From NCBI RefSeq assembly GCF_017569185.1, contig NZ_CP071869.1:2842001-2906000 (forward strand): a DNA stretch of 64,000 nt, read 5' to 3'. A model generated the notes under the pieces. That model saw only the letters and a list, made by a program, of their open reading frames with translations. It was not told the origin of the DNA and did no database searches. Numbering within the stretch: position 1 is the first letter of the stretch; each line of letters begins with the position of its first letter. The DNA is from Polaribacter cellanae (GTDB lineage Bacteria; Bacteroidota; Bacteroidia; Flavobacteriales; Flavobacteriaceae). Positions 40,747-49,347 of the stretch are shown here, one piece after another. A program made the translations under genes and the position numbers.

Positions 40747-41814
40747 ATGAGTCATAACATAAAACCAGGAGTTGCAACAGGAAAAGAAGTTCAAGAAATT
40801 TTTAAACTAGCCAAAGCAAAAGGTTTTGCATTACCAGCTGTAAATGTTGTTGGTTCTAGTACTATAAATGGAGTTTTAGAAACTGCAAGAGATTTAAATG
40901 CGCCAGTAATTATTCAATTTTCGAATGGTGGAGCACAATTTAATGCAGGTAAAGGCTTATCTAACCAGAACGAAAAAGCAGCAATTGCTGGTGGAATTGC
41001 AGGTGCAAAACACGTACATGAATTAGCTGTAGCTTATGGAGTTCCAGTAATCTTACATACAGACCATTGTGCGAAAAAATTATTACCTTGGATAGATGGT
41101 TTATTAGATGCTTCAGAAAAGCATTTCCAAGAAACTGGAAAGCCTTTGTACAGCTCACACATGATCGATTTATCTGAAGAGCCAATTGAAGAAAATATAG
41201 AAATTTGTAAAACATACTTAGCTAGAATGAGCAAAATGGGTATGACTTTAGAAATAGAACTAGGAATTACTGGTGGAGAAGAAGATGGTGTCGATAATTC
41301 GGACGTAGATGCTTCTAAATTATACACACAACCAGAAGAAGTTGCTTATGCTTACGAAGAGTTAATGAAAGTTTCTCCTCAATTTACAATTGCAGCTGCA
41401 TTTGGAAACGTGCATGGAGTTTATAAGCCAGGAAACGTAAAATTAACACCAAAAATTTTAAAGAATTCTCAAGAATTTATCACAAAAAAATATGGTGTCG
41501 AAGAAAATCATATCGATTTTGTATTTCATGGAGGTTCTGGTTCTACCTTAGAAGAAATTAGAGAATCTATTGGTTATGGTGTTATAAAAATGAACATCGA
41601 TACAGATTTGCAATTTGCTTTTACAGAAGGTATTAGAGATTATATGCAAGAAAAGGCAGCTTATTTGGCAACACAAATTGGTAATCCAGATGGAGCAGAT
41701 CAACCAAATAAGAAATATTACGATCCAAGAAAATGGTTGCGTTTAGGAGAAGAAACATTTACTATACGCTTAAAGCAAGCATTCCAAGACTTAAACAATG
41801 TAGATACTTTATAA
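40747..41814 (+). CDS. fbaA: Class II fructose-bisphosphate aldolase
   Basis: About 355 residues from the ATG at 40747, close to E. coli FbaA (359). An upstream in-frame TTG at 40708 lies inside a promoter-like element and is rejected. Zinc ligands and active site are seen in VPVILHTDHCAKKLLPW, FGNVHGVYKPGNVKL and DFVFHGGSGSTLEEI; KMNIDTDLQFAFTEGIRDY is the C-terminal substrate segment. It splits fructose-1,6-bisphosphate in glycolysis or condenses triose phosphates in gluconeogenesis. It is followed by a strong terminator and then accD. Confidence 0.96.
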   Translation: MSHNIKPGVATGKEVQEIFKLAKAKGFALPAVNVVGSSTINGVLETARDLNAPVIIQFSNGGAQFNAGKGLSNQNEKAAIAGGIAGAKHVHELAVAYGVPVILHTDHCAKKLLPWIDGLLDASEKHFQETGKPLYSSHMIDLSEEPIEENIEICKTYLARMSKMGMTLEIELGITGGEEDGVDNSDVDASKLYTQPEEVAYAYEELMKVSPQFTIAAAFGNVHGVYKPGNVKLTPKILKNSQEFITKKYGVEENHIDFVFHGGSGSTLEEIRESIGYGVIKMNIDTDLQFAFTEGIRDYMQEKAAYLATQIGNPDGADQPNKKYYDPRKWLRLGEETFTIRLKQAFQDLNNVDTL

Positions 41815-41834
41815 AAGTATTTTAAAATAGTATT

Positions 41835-41878
41835 AAAAAGCATTTTGATTTTTTTTTACAAATCAAGATGCTTTTTTT
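41835..41878 (+). terminator. fbaA terminator
   Basis: AAAAAGCATTTTGATTT (41835-41851) pairs with AAATCAAGATGCTTTTT (41860-41876) with one mismatch, followed by TT. It begins 20 bases after the fbaA stop. Confidence 0.85.
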
Positions 41879-41951
41879 ATTTATAGAATCCTGTAAATAT
41901 AACTACAAAAGAATATCAAACAGAAGAAAGTATATTTCGCAAAAATATTTT

Positions 41952-41959
41952 TACATTTG
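41952..41959 (+). promoter_or_regulatory. -7 element of accD
   Basis: TACATTTG matches TANNTTTG, 53 bases before the accD ATG. No TTG at the expected distance. Confidence 0.4.
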
Positions 41960-42012
41960 TACTTCACATTTATTCTTTTACAGAATAGAATTATAACAAA
42001 GACAAACTAATT

Positions 42013-42885
42013 ATGGCTTGGTTTAAAAGAACAGATAAAGGTATACAAACTGCAACAGAAGATAAAAAAGACACTCCTAAAGGTCTTTGGTACAAAACTC
42101 CTAGTGGTAAAATAATAGATACAGAAGAATTAAAAAGAAACTTATATGTAAGTCCAGAAGATGGTTACCATGTAAGAATTGGAAGTAAAGAATATTTCGA
42201 ACTTTTTTTTGATGATAATAAATTTAAGGAATTAAACAAATCTTTAACTTCTAAAGATCCTTTAAAATTTGAAGACACAAAAAAGTATCCAGACAGATTA
42301 AAAGCGGCACAAGAAAAAACAAAATTAAACGACGCTGTAAGAACAGCTGTTGGTAAATCTTTAGGAAAAGATTTGGTAATTGCAGCGATGGATTTTGCTT
42401 TTATTGGAGGTTCTATGGGATCTGTAGTTGGAGAAAAAATAGCCAGAGCCATAGATTATTCTATTAAAAATAAAATTCCTTTTTTAATGGTTTCTAAATC
42501 TGGAGGAGCAAGAATGATGGAAGCCTCGCTTTCGTTAATGCAATTAGTTAAAACATCTGCAAAATTAGCCCAGTTGGCAGAAGTTAAAATTCCATACATC
42601 TCTTTATGTACAGATCCAACAACAGGAGGTACAACAGCTTCTTATGCAATGTTAGGAGATATTAATATTGCAGAACCAAATGCATTAATAGCATTTGCAG
42701 GACCAAGAGTTGTAAAAGATACCACAGGAAAAGATTTACCAGAAGGTTTCCAAAAATCGGAATTTGTTTTAGAACATGGTTTCTTAGATGCCATTTACGA
42801 ACGTAAAGACTTAAAGAAACAAATAAATTTATATATAGATTTAATACAAAATCTTCCAATTAGAAAACCAGAAGTAATATTATAA
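42013..42885 (+). CDS. accD: Acetyl-CoA carboxylase carboxyltransferase beta subunit without zinc-ribbon cysteines
   Basis: This 290-residue protein has the carboxyltransferase core: [85 protein letters not shown] and [14 protein letters not shown]. It transfers CO2 from carboxybiotin to acetyl-CoA in fatty-acid synthesis, with AccA. In E. coli the N-terminus holds a four-cysteine zinc ribbon; here the equivalent segment [25 protein letters not shown] has none, and the protein's only Cys is in the core. It follows fbaA in the same direction, with a terminator between. Confidence 0.95.
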   Translation: MAWFKRTDKGIQTATEDKKDTPKGLWYKTPSGKIIDTEELKRNLYVSPEDGYHVRIGSKEYFELFFDDNKFKELNKSLTSKDPLKFEDTKKYPDRLKAAQEKTKLNDAVRTAVGKSLGKDLVIAAMDFAFIGGSMGSVVGEKIARAIDYSIKNKIPFLMVSKSGGARMMEASLSLMQLVKTSAKLAQLAEVKIPYISLCTDPTTGGTTASYAMLGDINIAEPNALIAFAGPRVVKDTTGKDLPEGFQKSEFVLEHGFLDAIYERKDLKKQINLYIDLIQNLPIRKPEVIL

Positions 42886-43020
42886 AGAAACTGTCTTAAA
42901 AGTATTAAAATTTGTCATTTCGACTGTAATGGAGAAATATTATTTATTGAATTTCAATATTTTATATTTTTCGACCTCAATCAAAATTAACAGCTAAATT
43001 TATTTTTAAGACAGCCTCTT
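42885..43020. repeat. Dispersed inverted-repeat element, copy B, between convergent genes
   Basis: Arms AAGAAACTGTCTTAAAA (42885-42901) and TTTTAAGACAGCCTCTT (43004-43020) are inverted copies with 15 of 17 matches. The interior contains the same ATTTCGACTGTAATGGAG block (42917 on) as copy A at 3723-3847. Like copy A it lies precisely between the ends of two convergent genes (accD and a barrel protein). Confidence 0.75.
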
Positions 43021-43042
43021 ATATATAAAATCTGCTAAAATT

Positions 43043-43540
43043 TTAAAATCGCCAACCTACATTTACACCTACTCTAGGTACCAATATTGGAGAATCTGTT
43101 CCAAAAAGATTTCTACCAACACCAGCATAAACATCTATTACCAAACCACCATCAGAAATGTATTTGGTTCCTATTGCGACTCCTAAAGCACCATCTGTAT
43201 ATTTCTGTAATTGGGTATTTCCATTAACTTCAACTTCCGCTTTTCCAGAATTTATCCCTAAAAAACCTTCTCCAAAGAAATTCCATTGCGCTTCCGAAGT
43301 AAAATAATGACGAAAAAATGGCGTAATCATCGTGTTTTCATTGTACCTAAAATCTACATCTTGCTTTGCTAAGTTAAAAAGAGCAGAAACCCCAAAAGAG
43401 TTTTCTGCACTAATGTAATTTTCGTAAGAAAGCTCTAAACTTCTTATAACCAATGCATTTGCAACGTCTAGTTTTACTTCTTGTTGGGCAAACCCCAAAG
43501 AACTTACGAAAAGACCAAATATTAAAAGTGTTTTTTTCAT
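43043..43540 (-). CDS. Small outer-membrane beta-barrel protein (DUF3575-like), paralogue 1
   Basis: This 165-residue protein has a signal peptide (MKKTLLIFGLFVSSLGFAQ), then a predicted eight-strand barrel: LDVANALVIRSLELSYENYISAENSFGVSALF, TPFFRHYFTSEAQWNFFGEGFLG, GALGVAIGTKYISDGGLVIDVYAGVGRNLFG and terminal VGVNVGWRF with C-terminal Phe. Its order of motifs mirrors the next gene (43630-44163), so the two are tandem paralogues. The function is unknown; such barrels are often structural or porin-like. Confidence 0.8.
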   Translation of the reverse strand: MKKTLLIFGLFVSSLGFAQQEVKLDVANALVIRSLELSYENYISAENSFGVSALFNLAKQDVDFRYNENTMITPFFRHYFTSEAQWNFFGEGFLGINSGKAEVEVNGNTQLQKYTDGALGVAIGTKYISDGGLVIDVYAGVGRNLFGTDSPILVPRVGVNVGWRF

Positions 43541-43629
43541 TTATTTTTATTTTGAATACATCCGTAAAAACATGAACTTAATCTAAAATAATTTCTCTAT
43601 GATTCTGTCTGTGGCTTCTAATTTTTTTA

Positions 43630-44163
43630 TTAAAACCGGTAACCAACAGAAATACCTAATCTACCTATTACACTATTGTTTTCACTCTTTCCCAAATTTC
43701 TTCCAACACCTAATAATAGTTCTGTTGTAAAACCTCTTTTAGATACGAATTTTCCTCCAACAGAAACTCCTACCCCAAAACCTGTTTCAAATTCGGAATT
43801 TCTAGTATCATTCGAAAAAGCTCTATCCTTTGCGGAAAAAAGCATACCAAAGCCTTCTACAAAAAAACCACGCGCAAATTTTTCTGAAAAATAACGTCTA
43901 TAATAAGGTGTTAAAGAGTATTTTAAATTAGTTTTATTTGTATCTGTATTGATAGTAGCAGCAATACCAAATGAAGATTCTTCGTTAATTAAATTTTCAT
44001 AGGAGACATCAATCCATTTTCCAGCTAAAAGTGTTAAAACATTTATTTTAACTTCTGTTTTTTTAGCAATGTCTTGAGGGTATACTCCCTCTTTCTCCTT
44101 TTCTTGAGCAATTGAAGTAAAAGTAGTAACTAAAAGTAAAAATATTAGTATGTATTTTCTCAT
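43630..44163 (-). CDS. Small outer-membrane beta-barrel protein (DUF3575-like), paralogue 2
   Basis: The start is set at ATG 44163 (MRKYILIFLLLVTTFTSIAQ, a clean signal peptide) instead of the ATG 36 bases earlier, which adds a hydrophilic leader. 177 residues: INVLTLLAGKWIDVSYENLINEESSFGIAATI, TPYYRRYFSEKFARGFFVEGFGML, GFGVGVSVGGKFVSKRGFTTELLLGVGRNLG, GRLGISVGYRF. The same succession occurs in the 43043-43540 protein. It is 52 bases downstream of the large OMP gene and may belong to its transcript. Confidence 0.8.
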   Translation of the reverse strand: MRKYILIFLLLVTTFTSIAQEKEKEGVYPQDIAKKTEVKINVLTLLAGKWIDVSYENLINEESSFGIAATINTDTNKTNLKYSLTPYYRRYFSEKFARGFFVEGFGMLFSAKDRAFSNDTRNSEFETGFGVGVSVGGKFVSKRGFTTELLLGVGRNLGKSENNSVIGRLGISVGYRF

Positions 44164-44215
44164 AACTATAGTTTTTGGTTGATGAAACAAATATATCAAA
44201 AATTAAGGAAATTGT

Positions 44216-47200
44216 TTAAAAAACAGCTCTTAATTGCACGCTCCCAGTATGTATGGTTTTCGAGTTTTCGCTTTTTCTTCCTAAATAATTTAAATTTAAG
44301 TTTAAAAAAGAATTTAATTTTTGAGAGAATAACAAGTTCCAAGTGTAGTTTCTTCCAGCCTGCAAACCTTCTAACATTTGGTAAGCCATAGGTGTATTTG
44401 CATTGCCTTTAAAATTGTTTAAAAACACATTTGCATTGGCAGTTATTTGGTTTTTTTTACTGCTGATAAAAAAATATTCCAATCCGAATTTTTGTTGCTT
44501 TAATTCCTCGAAATCTGCCAACGTATTTTGCTTATTTTTATAATGATAAAAAGCGGTTAACCTATTGTTAGGATTGTATAAAAAACTTATTTTAGGCTGT
44601 ATCTCTTTTGCTTCGATAAAATAATTTCTATTGTTAAAGTTTTCGGTTTGTAAATCGTTTTCTGAAACTTTCCCCATTAATTCTGCAAGCCAAAAAGTAG
44701 CAAATTTATGTGCAAAATCTAACTGATGTAAAATTGTTTTATTTTCTTGACTTCCAATAAAATATTGTTGTTTACTTCTTAAGTTTCCATACGTATAAGT
44801 AAGGCTGTATTTCTGTAGATTTTTATTAAAATACAAACTGTTTCTGTAACTTAAATTTAGACCGATTAATTTATTTTCATCAAAATTAAAAGGGTTAAAA
44901 TTGAAGGAGTTTCCAATTCGAGATTGTTCGTTTTCAACATTAAAAAAACTCTCGTTATTAAAATGAGAAATTATTTTTTTAATGCCTTTTTTTTGATTCC
45001 ATTGCTTAAAATTTAAGTTGATAGATTGTCTAAACTTAGCTCTTTGAGTAGCAATAAAACGAATATTAGGTTTTGGAACACGTAAATAATTTGCTTGGTC
45101 TTGGAACTCTGCGATTTCAAATTCGTCGAAATCTTGGATTCCATCATTATTATAATCAATCCAAGTATAGTAACCCAAACCTGGTTCTGTTTTTACATAG
45201 ACATATTCTTGTCTTGCCACGTTTCCAGAAGAAGTTTCGTACGTAGTTCCTAAAAATAAGAAGTTGTTAAACAATCTTTTATTAAAAACTACTTTAGAGT
45301 TTAGCGATTTTTCATTCTCCGAAAACCGATTTTCAGTAAGTCTGTAATTCGCAAAAATACTTAAATTTGTAAATTTATTTTGAATTAATTTACTGTTAAT
45401 GTAAATGGTTTTTCGATTATTGATTTCGGTAAAAGCATTCGATTTTATACTGTCGTTATTTCTATAATTAAACCCGATTTTAGCGAACACTTTTGCAGTA
45501 TCTCCAACCCCAAAATAGGTTTCGAATTCTTTAAAACGATGGCTCGTATTTATAAAATTATTGCTAGCAATACTCTTTCTGCTATTGGTTTCTAAATTTG
45601 TAAAACCACCCACCCAACTTTTAGAAAAACGATGTTCTACTCTTGCTTTTGCTCGTAAAAAAGAGTTATCTTCTAAAGTAGAGGTATTTTTTAAAAAACT
45701 TCCATCTACATAAAACGAGGTATTATTAAAAGACATTTTAGATTGCAATTCGTGCTTATTTCCATTGTAAATATTTGTATAATTTAAGTTGTTATATTGG
45801 TAAGAGAAAAAATCTTTCTTCTTATTTTGTAGCAATAAAGCCGTTTGAAAATAATTTTTTGTGCCATTATTGGTTAGTAGATTCCAATCTCTATTAAATT
45901 CGATGGTTTCCCAACGTTGCAAAGTTTTAAAATTTTGTTGTACAAATTCGTGGTTAATTTTACTCGTTAATTTCCATTGTTTATCAATTAAAACTTGTTT
46001 CCAACCAACTTTGGCTGCAATTCCTGTATTCTGATGATTATCTAAGTTCGAAAATAAATTGGCGTCGTTGTTACTCACAGCAATTTCTGAAGTTAGTTTT
46101 GTTTTTTTTGTGGAATCGTAATTAGTTTTTAGTACAAAAACTTGCGATTTCGTTGGCGGAATTAAACGAATTATTGGATTGTAATTTCCTTGATTTACGC
46201 CTACATATTTAAAAATAGTACCAATTGCAGTGCTTCTTAAAATCGTGTAATCTCCATTATTTGCACCTACATTTGTAAACGTTACAAAATACAATTCGTC
46301 GTTAGTATTTGTAGAATATTCGAAATTTTCAACAGCTCCATTAACCACTTTTTTATAAAGAATTTTATTCTCATCAAAAGCATCTACAAAGGCACTTTCT
46401 GCAAACATTAAATCTGTGTTGTTTCCTGCGTTCGCCAAAATTTGTTTTTGCTCGTCTGTTAACGCCTGTTGCAAAGGCTGATTTTTAGCATCGTTTTCAC
46501 TATAAAAAAAACCATTAATTTTTAATTTTTCGGAATTGTAAGAAACATTTTCATAGGTTACAAAGCGTGTATAATTTCTGTCAGAATATTGAAATTCTAC
46601 AGCAATTCGCATATCGTTTGTAGTTGGAAACGAAGTGTTAAAAGTAATCTCTGCTAAATTGTAGTCGATTGTATAGTCTTTGTTTTCGCCTCTTTCAATT
46701 AAAATTCCATTGATGTAAACTTGTTCACTTCCAGCAATAATTACAATGGCAGGTTCGTTATTTGCTCCGAAAATTTTATACGGACCTTGATTTCCTTCAA
46801 CTCCAACAATCTTAAAATTATTGTATTTTCCACGAACAACTGCGCCAGAAGCACCTACTTTTAGGTTTTCTGTAATATTGGCTTCCACCTCTAAACCAGC
46901 TGCTTGTTTTACAAAAGGCGCAAAGTAACTTTCGTTATTTTGTAACGAAATATCACCAGCTTTTACACGCCAATTTTTATGGTACATTTCTATAAAAATT
47001 CGATCGAAATCTGTAATGTTTTGCGAATATCCATTTTGTTGAAGAGGTATGTTGGTATCAAAAATATTGGCTCTTAGAGTAATTTCTTTGGAGAGTTTAC
47101 CAGAGATTTCTAAATCCAATGCAGCATTAGTAACCGCATTTTGGTTGTTACCACCAGTAACGCCTCTTGTAATAAAACCTTTGGTTTGCAAACCGTCGAA

Positions 47201-47593
47201 TAATTTTATTTCTGAAGCCTTTTTATTAGTTGTTAAACTGTATAATTTGCCTGTATTTACACCATTTGGAAGAATTAAACTATCGTTATAAGAAGTGTAA
47301 GTTTTGGTAACAAAATCTGGAAAACGAAAATATTCTATAGTAATTTCTGGGTGTTTTTTAGCATTTATAATTAATGTTGCTTTGTTAAAATCTACTCGAT
47401 ATTCTGTGGATGAAATTGGTTTTAAAATAGAATTTAAAACCTTAAATTGTTGAGAATTTACAGAAACAGAATCAAACTGAACTGTGTCTTTTTGGATTAA
47501 AAACTTCTTGGATCTAAAATCTTTGGAAATCGTTTGTGCATGGATGGAAAATCCAACAAAAAGTAAAATGAATAAAGTTATTTTTTGATACAT
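44216..47593 (-). CDS. Large outer-membrane beta-barrel protein, 1125 residues, unknown function
   Basis: A signal peptide (MYQKITLFILLFVGFSIHAQ) is followed by an N-terminal soluble part with FITRGVTGGNNQNAVTNAALDLEISGKLSKEITLRANIFD and GSEQVYINGILIERGENKDYTIDYNLAEITFN, phrases that recur in large Bacteroidetes surface proteins such as the SprA group. From about residue 330 on it is a continuous run of amphipathic strands, ending VQLRAVF with a C-terminal Phe, so a big barrel is likely. It is far shorter than SprA (about 2,400). An internal DYNNDGIQDFDEFEIAEF stretch looks like a calcium-binding loop. No function is recognised. Confidence 0.75.
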   Translation of the reverse strand: MYQKITLFILLFVGFSIHAQTISKDFRSKKFLIQKDTVQFDSVSVNSQQFKVLNSILKPISSTEYRVDFNKATLIINAKKHPEITIEYFRFPDFVTKTYTSYNDSLILPNGVNTGKLYSLTTNKKASEIKLFDGLQTKGFITRGVTGGNNQNAVTNAALDLEISGKLSKEITLRANIFDTNIPLQQNGYSQNITDFDRIFIEMYHKNWRVKAGDISLQNNESYFAPFVKQAAGLEVEANITENLKVGASGAVVRGKYNNFKIVGVEGNQGPYKIFGANNEPAIVIIAGSEQVYINGILIERGENKDYTIDYNLAEITFNTSFPTTNDMRIAVEFQYSDRNYTRFVTYENVSYNSEKLKINGFFYSENDAKNQPLQQALTDEQKQILANAGNNTDLMFAESAFVDAFDENKILYKKVVNGAVENFEYSTNTNDELYFVTFTNVGANNGDYTILRSTAIGTIFKYVGVNQGNYNPIIRLIPPTKSQVFVLKTNYDSTKKTKLTSEIAVSNNDANLFSNLDNHQNTGIAAKVGWKQVLIDKQWKLTSKINHEFVQQNFKTLQRWETIEFNRDWNLLTNNGTKNYFQTALLLQNKKKDFFSYQYNNLNYTNIYNGNKHELQSKMSFNNTSFYVDGSFLKNTSTLEDNSFLRAKARVEHRFSKSWVGGFTNLETNSRKSIASNNFINTSHRFKEFETYFGVGDTAKVFAKIGFNYRNNDSIKSNAFTEINNRKTIYINSKLIQNKFTNLSIFANYRLTENRFSENEKSLNSKVVFNKRLFNNFLFLGTTYETSSGNVARQEYVYVKTEPGLGYYTWIDYNNDGIQDFDEFEIAEFQDQANYLRVPKPNIRFIATQRAKFRQSINLNFKQWNQKKGIKKIISHFNNESFFNVENEQSRIGNSFNFNPFNFDENKLIGLNLSYRNSLYFNKNLQKYSLTYTYGNLRSKQQYFIGSQENKTILHQLDFAHKFATFWLAELMGKVSENDLQTENFNNRNYFIEAKEIQPKISFLYNPNNRLTAFYHYKNKQNTLADFEELKQQKFGLEYFFISSKKNQITANANVFLNNFKGNANTPMAYQMLEGLQAGRNYTWNLLFSQKLNSFLNLNLNYLGRKSENSKTIHTGSVQLRAVF

Positions 47594-47733
47594 GCACGAC
47601 TATAACTACCTAACGTAAAAATAGAATTTTTAGTCTAAATAATTTATGTAAAACTCTTCTTTGATATTTCTATCCAAACCTTCCTTTTGGGGAGGTTAAA
47701 ATTACTTTTTCTGTAATTTTGGGTAGTTAAAAT

Positions 47734-48225
47734 TTAAAAAAGCGATTGTTGTTTTGTTGGATTTTCGTGTGCTAACAACCATTTTTTACGCCAAATTCCG
47801 CCAGCATAACCAGTTAAAGAACCATCTGAGCCAATTACTCTGTGGCAGGGAATTACAATCCATAATGGATTTTTGCCATTTGCAGAAGCCACAGCTCTTA
47901 TTGCTTTTACATCGCCCAAAGCTTTGCTTTGCTCTAAGTAACTTCTTGTTTTTCCATAAGGAATTTCCAATAAGGCTTTCCATACTTTTTTCTGAAAAGT
48001 AGTTCCTTTTGGGTTGACAGTTAAGTTAAAACTGGCTCTTTCTCCGTTAAAATATTCTTCTAATTGAAGCACGCAATCTTGCAAACAATCGGGAATTTTT
48101 TCTTTAAAATTATTTTTAGAAACTTCAGTATCATCTAAAACAGAAACAGATTGTATTCCATTGGAATCTCCTACAATTTTTGCAGTTCCAATAGGTGTTT
48201 TGTAATATGTTGTTTCTAATTTCAA
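47734..48225 (-). CDS. ogt: Methylated-DNA--protein-cysteine S-methyltransferase
   Basis: This 163-residue protein has the alkyl-acceptor motif WIVIPCHRVIGSDGSLTGYAGG with the acceptor Cys127, and the DNA-binding helix-turn-helix KKVWKALLEIPYGKTRSYLEQSKALG before it. It removes methyl groups from O6-methylguanine in a suicide reaction. Only the short Ogt-like form is present, without an Ada regulatory domain. It sits 139 bases after the start of the large OMP gene, same strand, with independent transcription probable. Confidence 0.95.
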   Translation of the reverse strand: MKLETTYYKTPIGTAKIVGDSNGIQSVSVLDDTEVSKNNFKEKIPDCLQDCVLQLEEYFNGERASFNLTVNPKGTTFQKKVWKALLEIPYGKTRSYLEQSKALGDVKAIRAVASANGKNPLWIVIPCHRVIGSDGSLTGYAGGIWRKKWLLAHENPTKQQSLF

Positions 48226-48294
48226 ATTATATTGATTTTTTCTAAAGTTTTTTTACACAGATTTCACGGATTTTCACAAATCTGACTTTTAAAA

Positions 48295-49059
48295 CTATAC
48301 TCCAAAAACTTCTTTCGAATTCTGTGTCGTAATTTCAGCAATTTCTTTAAAAGAAAGCTCATAAATATCAACTAATTTATCAATAACATTGGTAATATAA
48401 GAACTTTCATTTCTTTTTCCTCTGTAAGGAGTTGGTGCTAAATAAGGTGCATCTGTCTCTAAAACTATGTGTTGTAAATCTATTTCATTCAGAAACTTAT
48501 CAATTTTTCCGTTTTTAAAAGTGGCAACTCCACCAATTCCTAATTTCATATTGTAAGAAATTGCTTTTTCTGCTTGCTCTTTTGTTCCTGTAAAACAGTG
48601 GAAAATTCCATGTAAATCGTCACTTTTTTCTGTTTCTAAGACTTCAAAAATTTCATCAAAAGCATCTCTGCAATGTATTACAATTGGTAGTTTTTTTTCT
48701 TTCGCCCATTGAATTTGTGTTCTAAAAGCTTCTTGCTGTTGAGCAAGAAAAGACTTGTCCCAATACAAATCGATACCAATTTCGCCAATGGCATAAAACT
48801 CTTTTTTATCGATCCATTCACGAACGTGTGCCAATTCATCTAAATAATTGTCTTTTACAGAAGTTGGGTGCAATCCCATCATTAAATACACATCGTAAGG
48901 ATATTTTGCTTCCAAATCTAACATTCTTTGCGTGTAAGAAGAATCGATTGCTGGAATAAAAAAACGAGAAATTCCTGCTTCTTTAGCACGTTGCATCATG
49001 GTTTCTCTGTCCTCGTCGAACTGATCTGAATATAAATGTGTGTGTGTATCTGTAATCAT
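48295..49059 (-). CDS. tatD: TatD-family metal-dependent hydrolase (DNase-like)
   Basis: This 254-residue TIM-barrel hydrolase has the ligand motifs ITDTHTHLYSDQF, AIGEIGIDLYWDK, PIVIHCRDAFDEIFEVL, GIFHCFTGTKEQA and LETDAPYLAPTPYRGKRNESSYI. The family has 3'-5' DNA/RNA exonuclease activity and is thought to act in repair and RNA quality control. The length is standard. It is 69 bases upstream of ogt on the same strand; a shared transcript is possible. Confidence 0.92.
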   Translation of the reverse strand: MITDTHTHLYSDQFDEDRETMMQRAKEAGISRFFIPAIDSSYTQRMLDLEAKYPYDVYLMMGLHPTSVKDNYLDELAHVREWIDKKEFYAIGEIGIDLYWDKSFLAQQQEAFRTQIQWAKEKKLPIVIHCRDAFDEIFEVLETEKSDDLHGIFHCFTGTKEQAEKAISYNMKLGIGGVATFKNGKIDKFLNEIDLQHIVLETDAPYLAPTPYRGKRNESSYITNVIDKLVDIYELSFKEIAEITTQNSKEVFGV

Positions 49060-49347
49060 AGAAGCAAGTTTTTAGTACGTACAAAACTACTAAATTATTG
49101 TAGGATTACGATTGATAATTTCTGAACTTTTAAATACAGCTATCTTCTTCAATTTTAAAATTATTTTTGATGTAAATTATATATAAAATTCAGATCTTTA
49201 ATATTTATTCCTTTTCACTTTTCAATTAAGAAAAAAGTTGTGCATTCGTGGCAATTTATAAAAGGAAGATTTTTTGCCTTTTCTGAACTCTAAACTAAGA
49301 AGGCTAAACTTGAAACTTTAACGTACCTTTGCGCAAAATTTAGTACA
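49060..49347. other. Intergenic region between divergent tatD and the helicase
   Basis: There is no gene and no strong repeat. A TACCTTTG element at 49324-49331 resembles a -7 box 16 bases before the helicase start, without a properly spaced -33. Confidence 0.4.
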
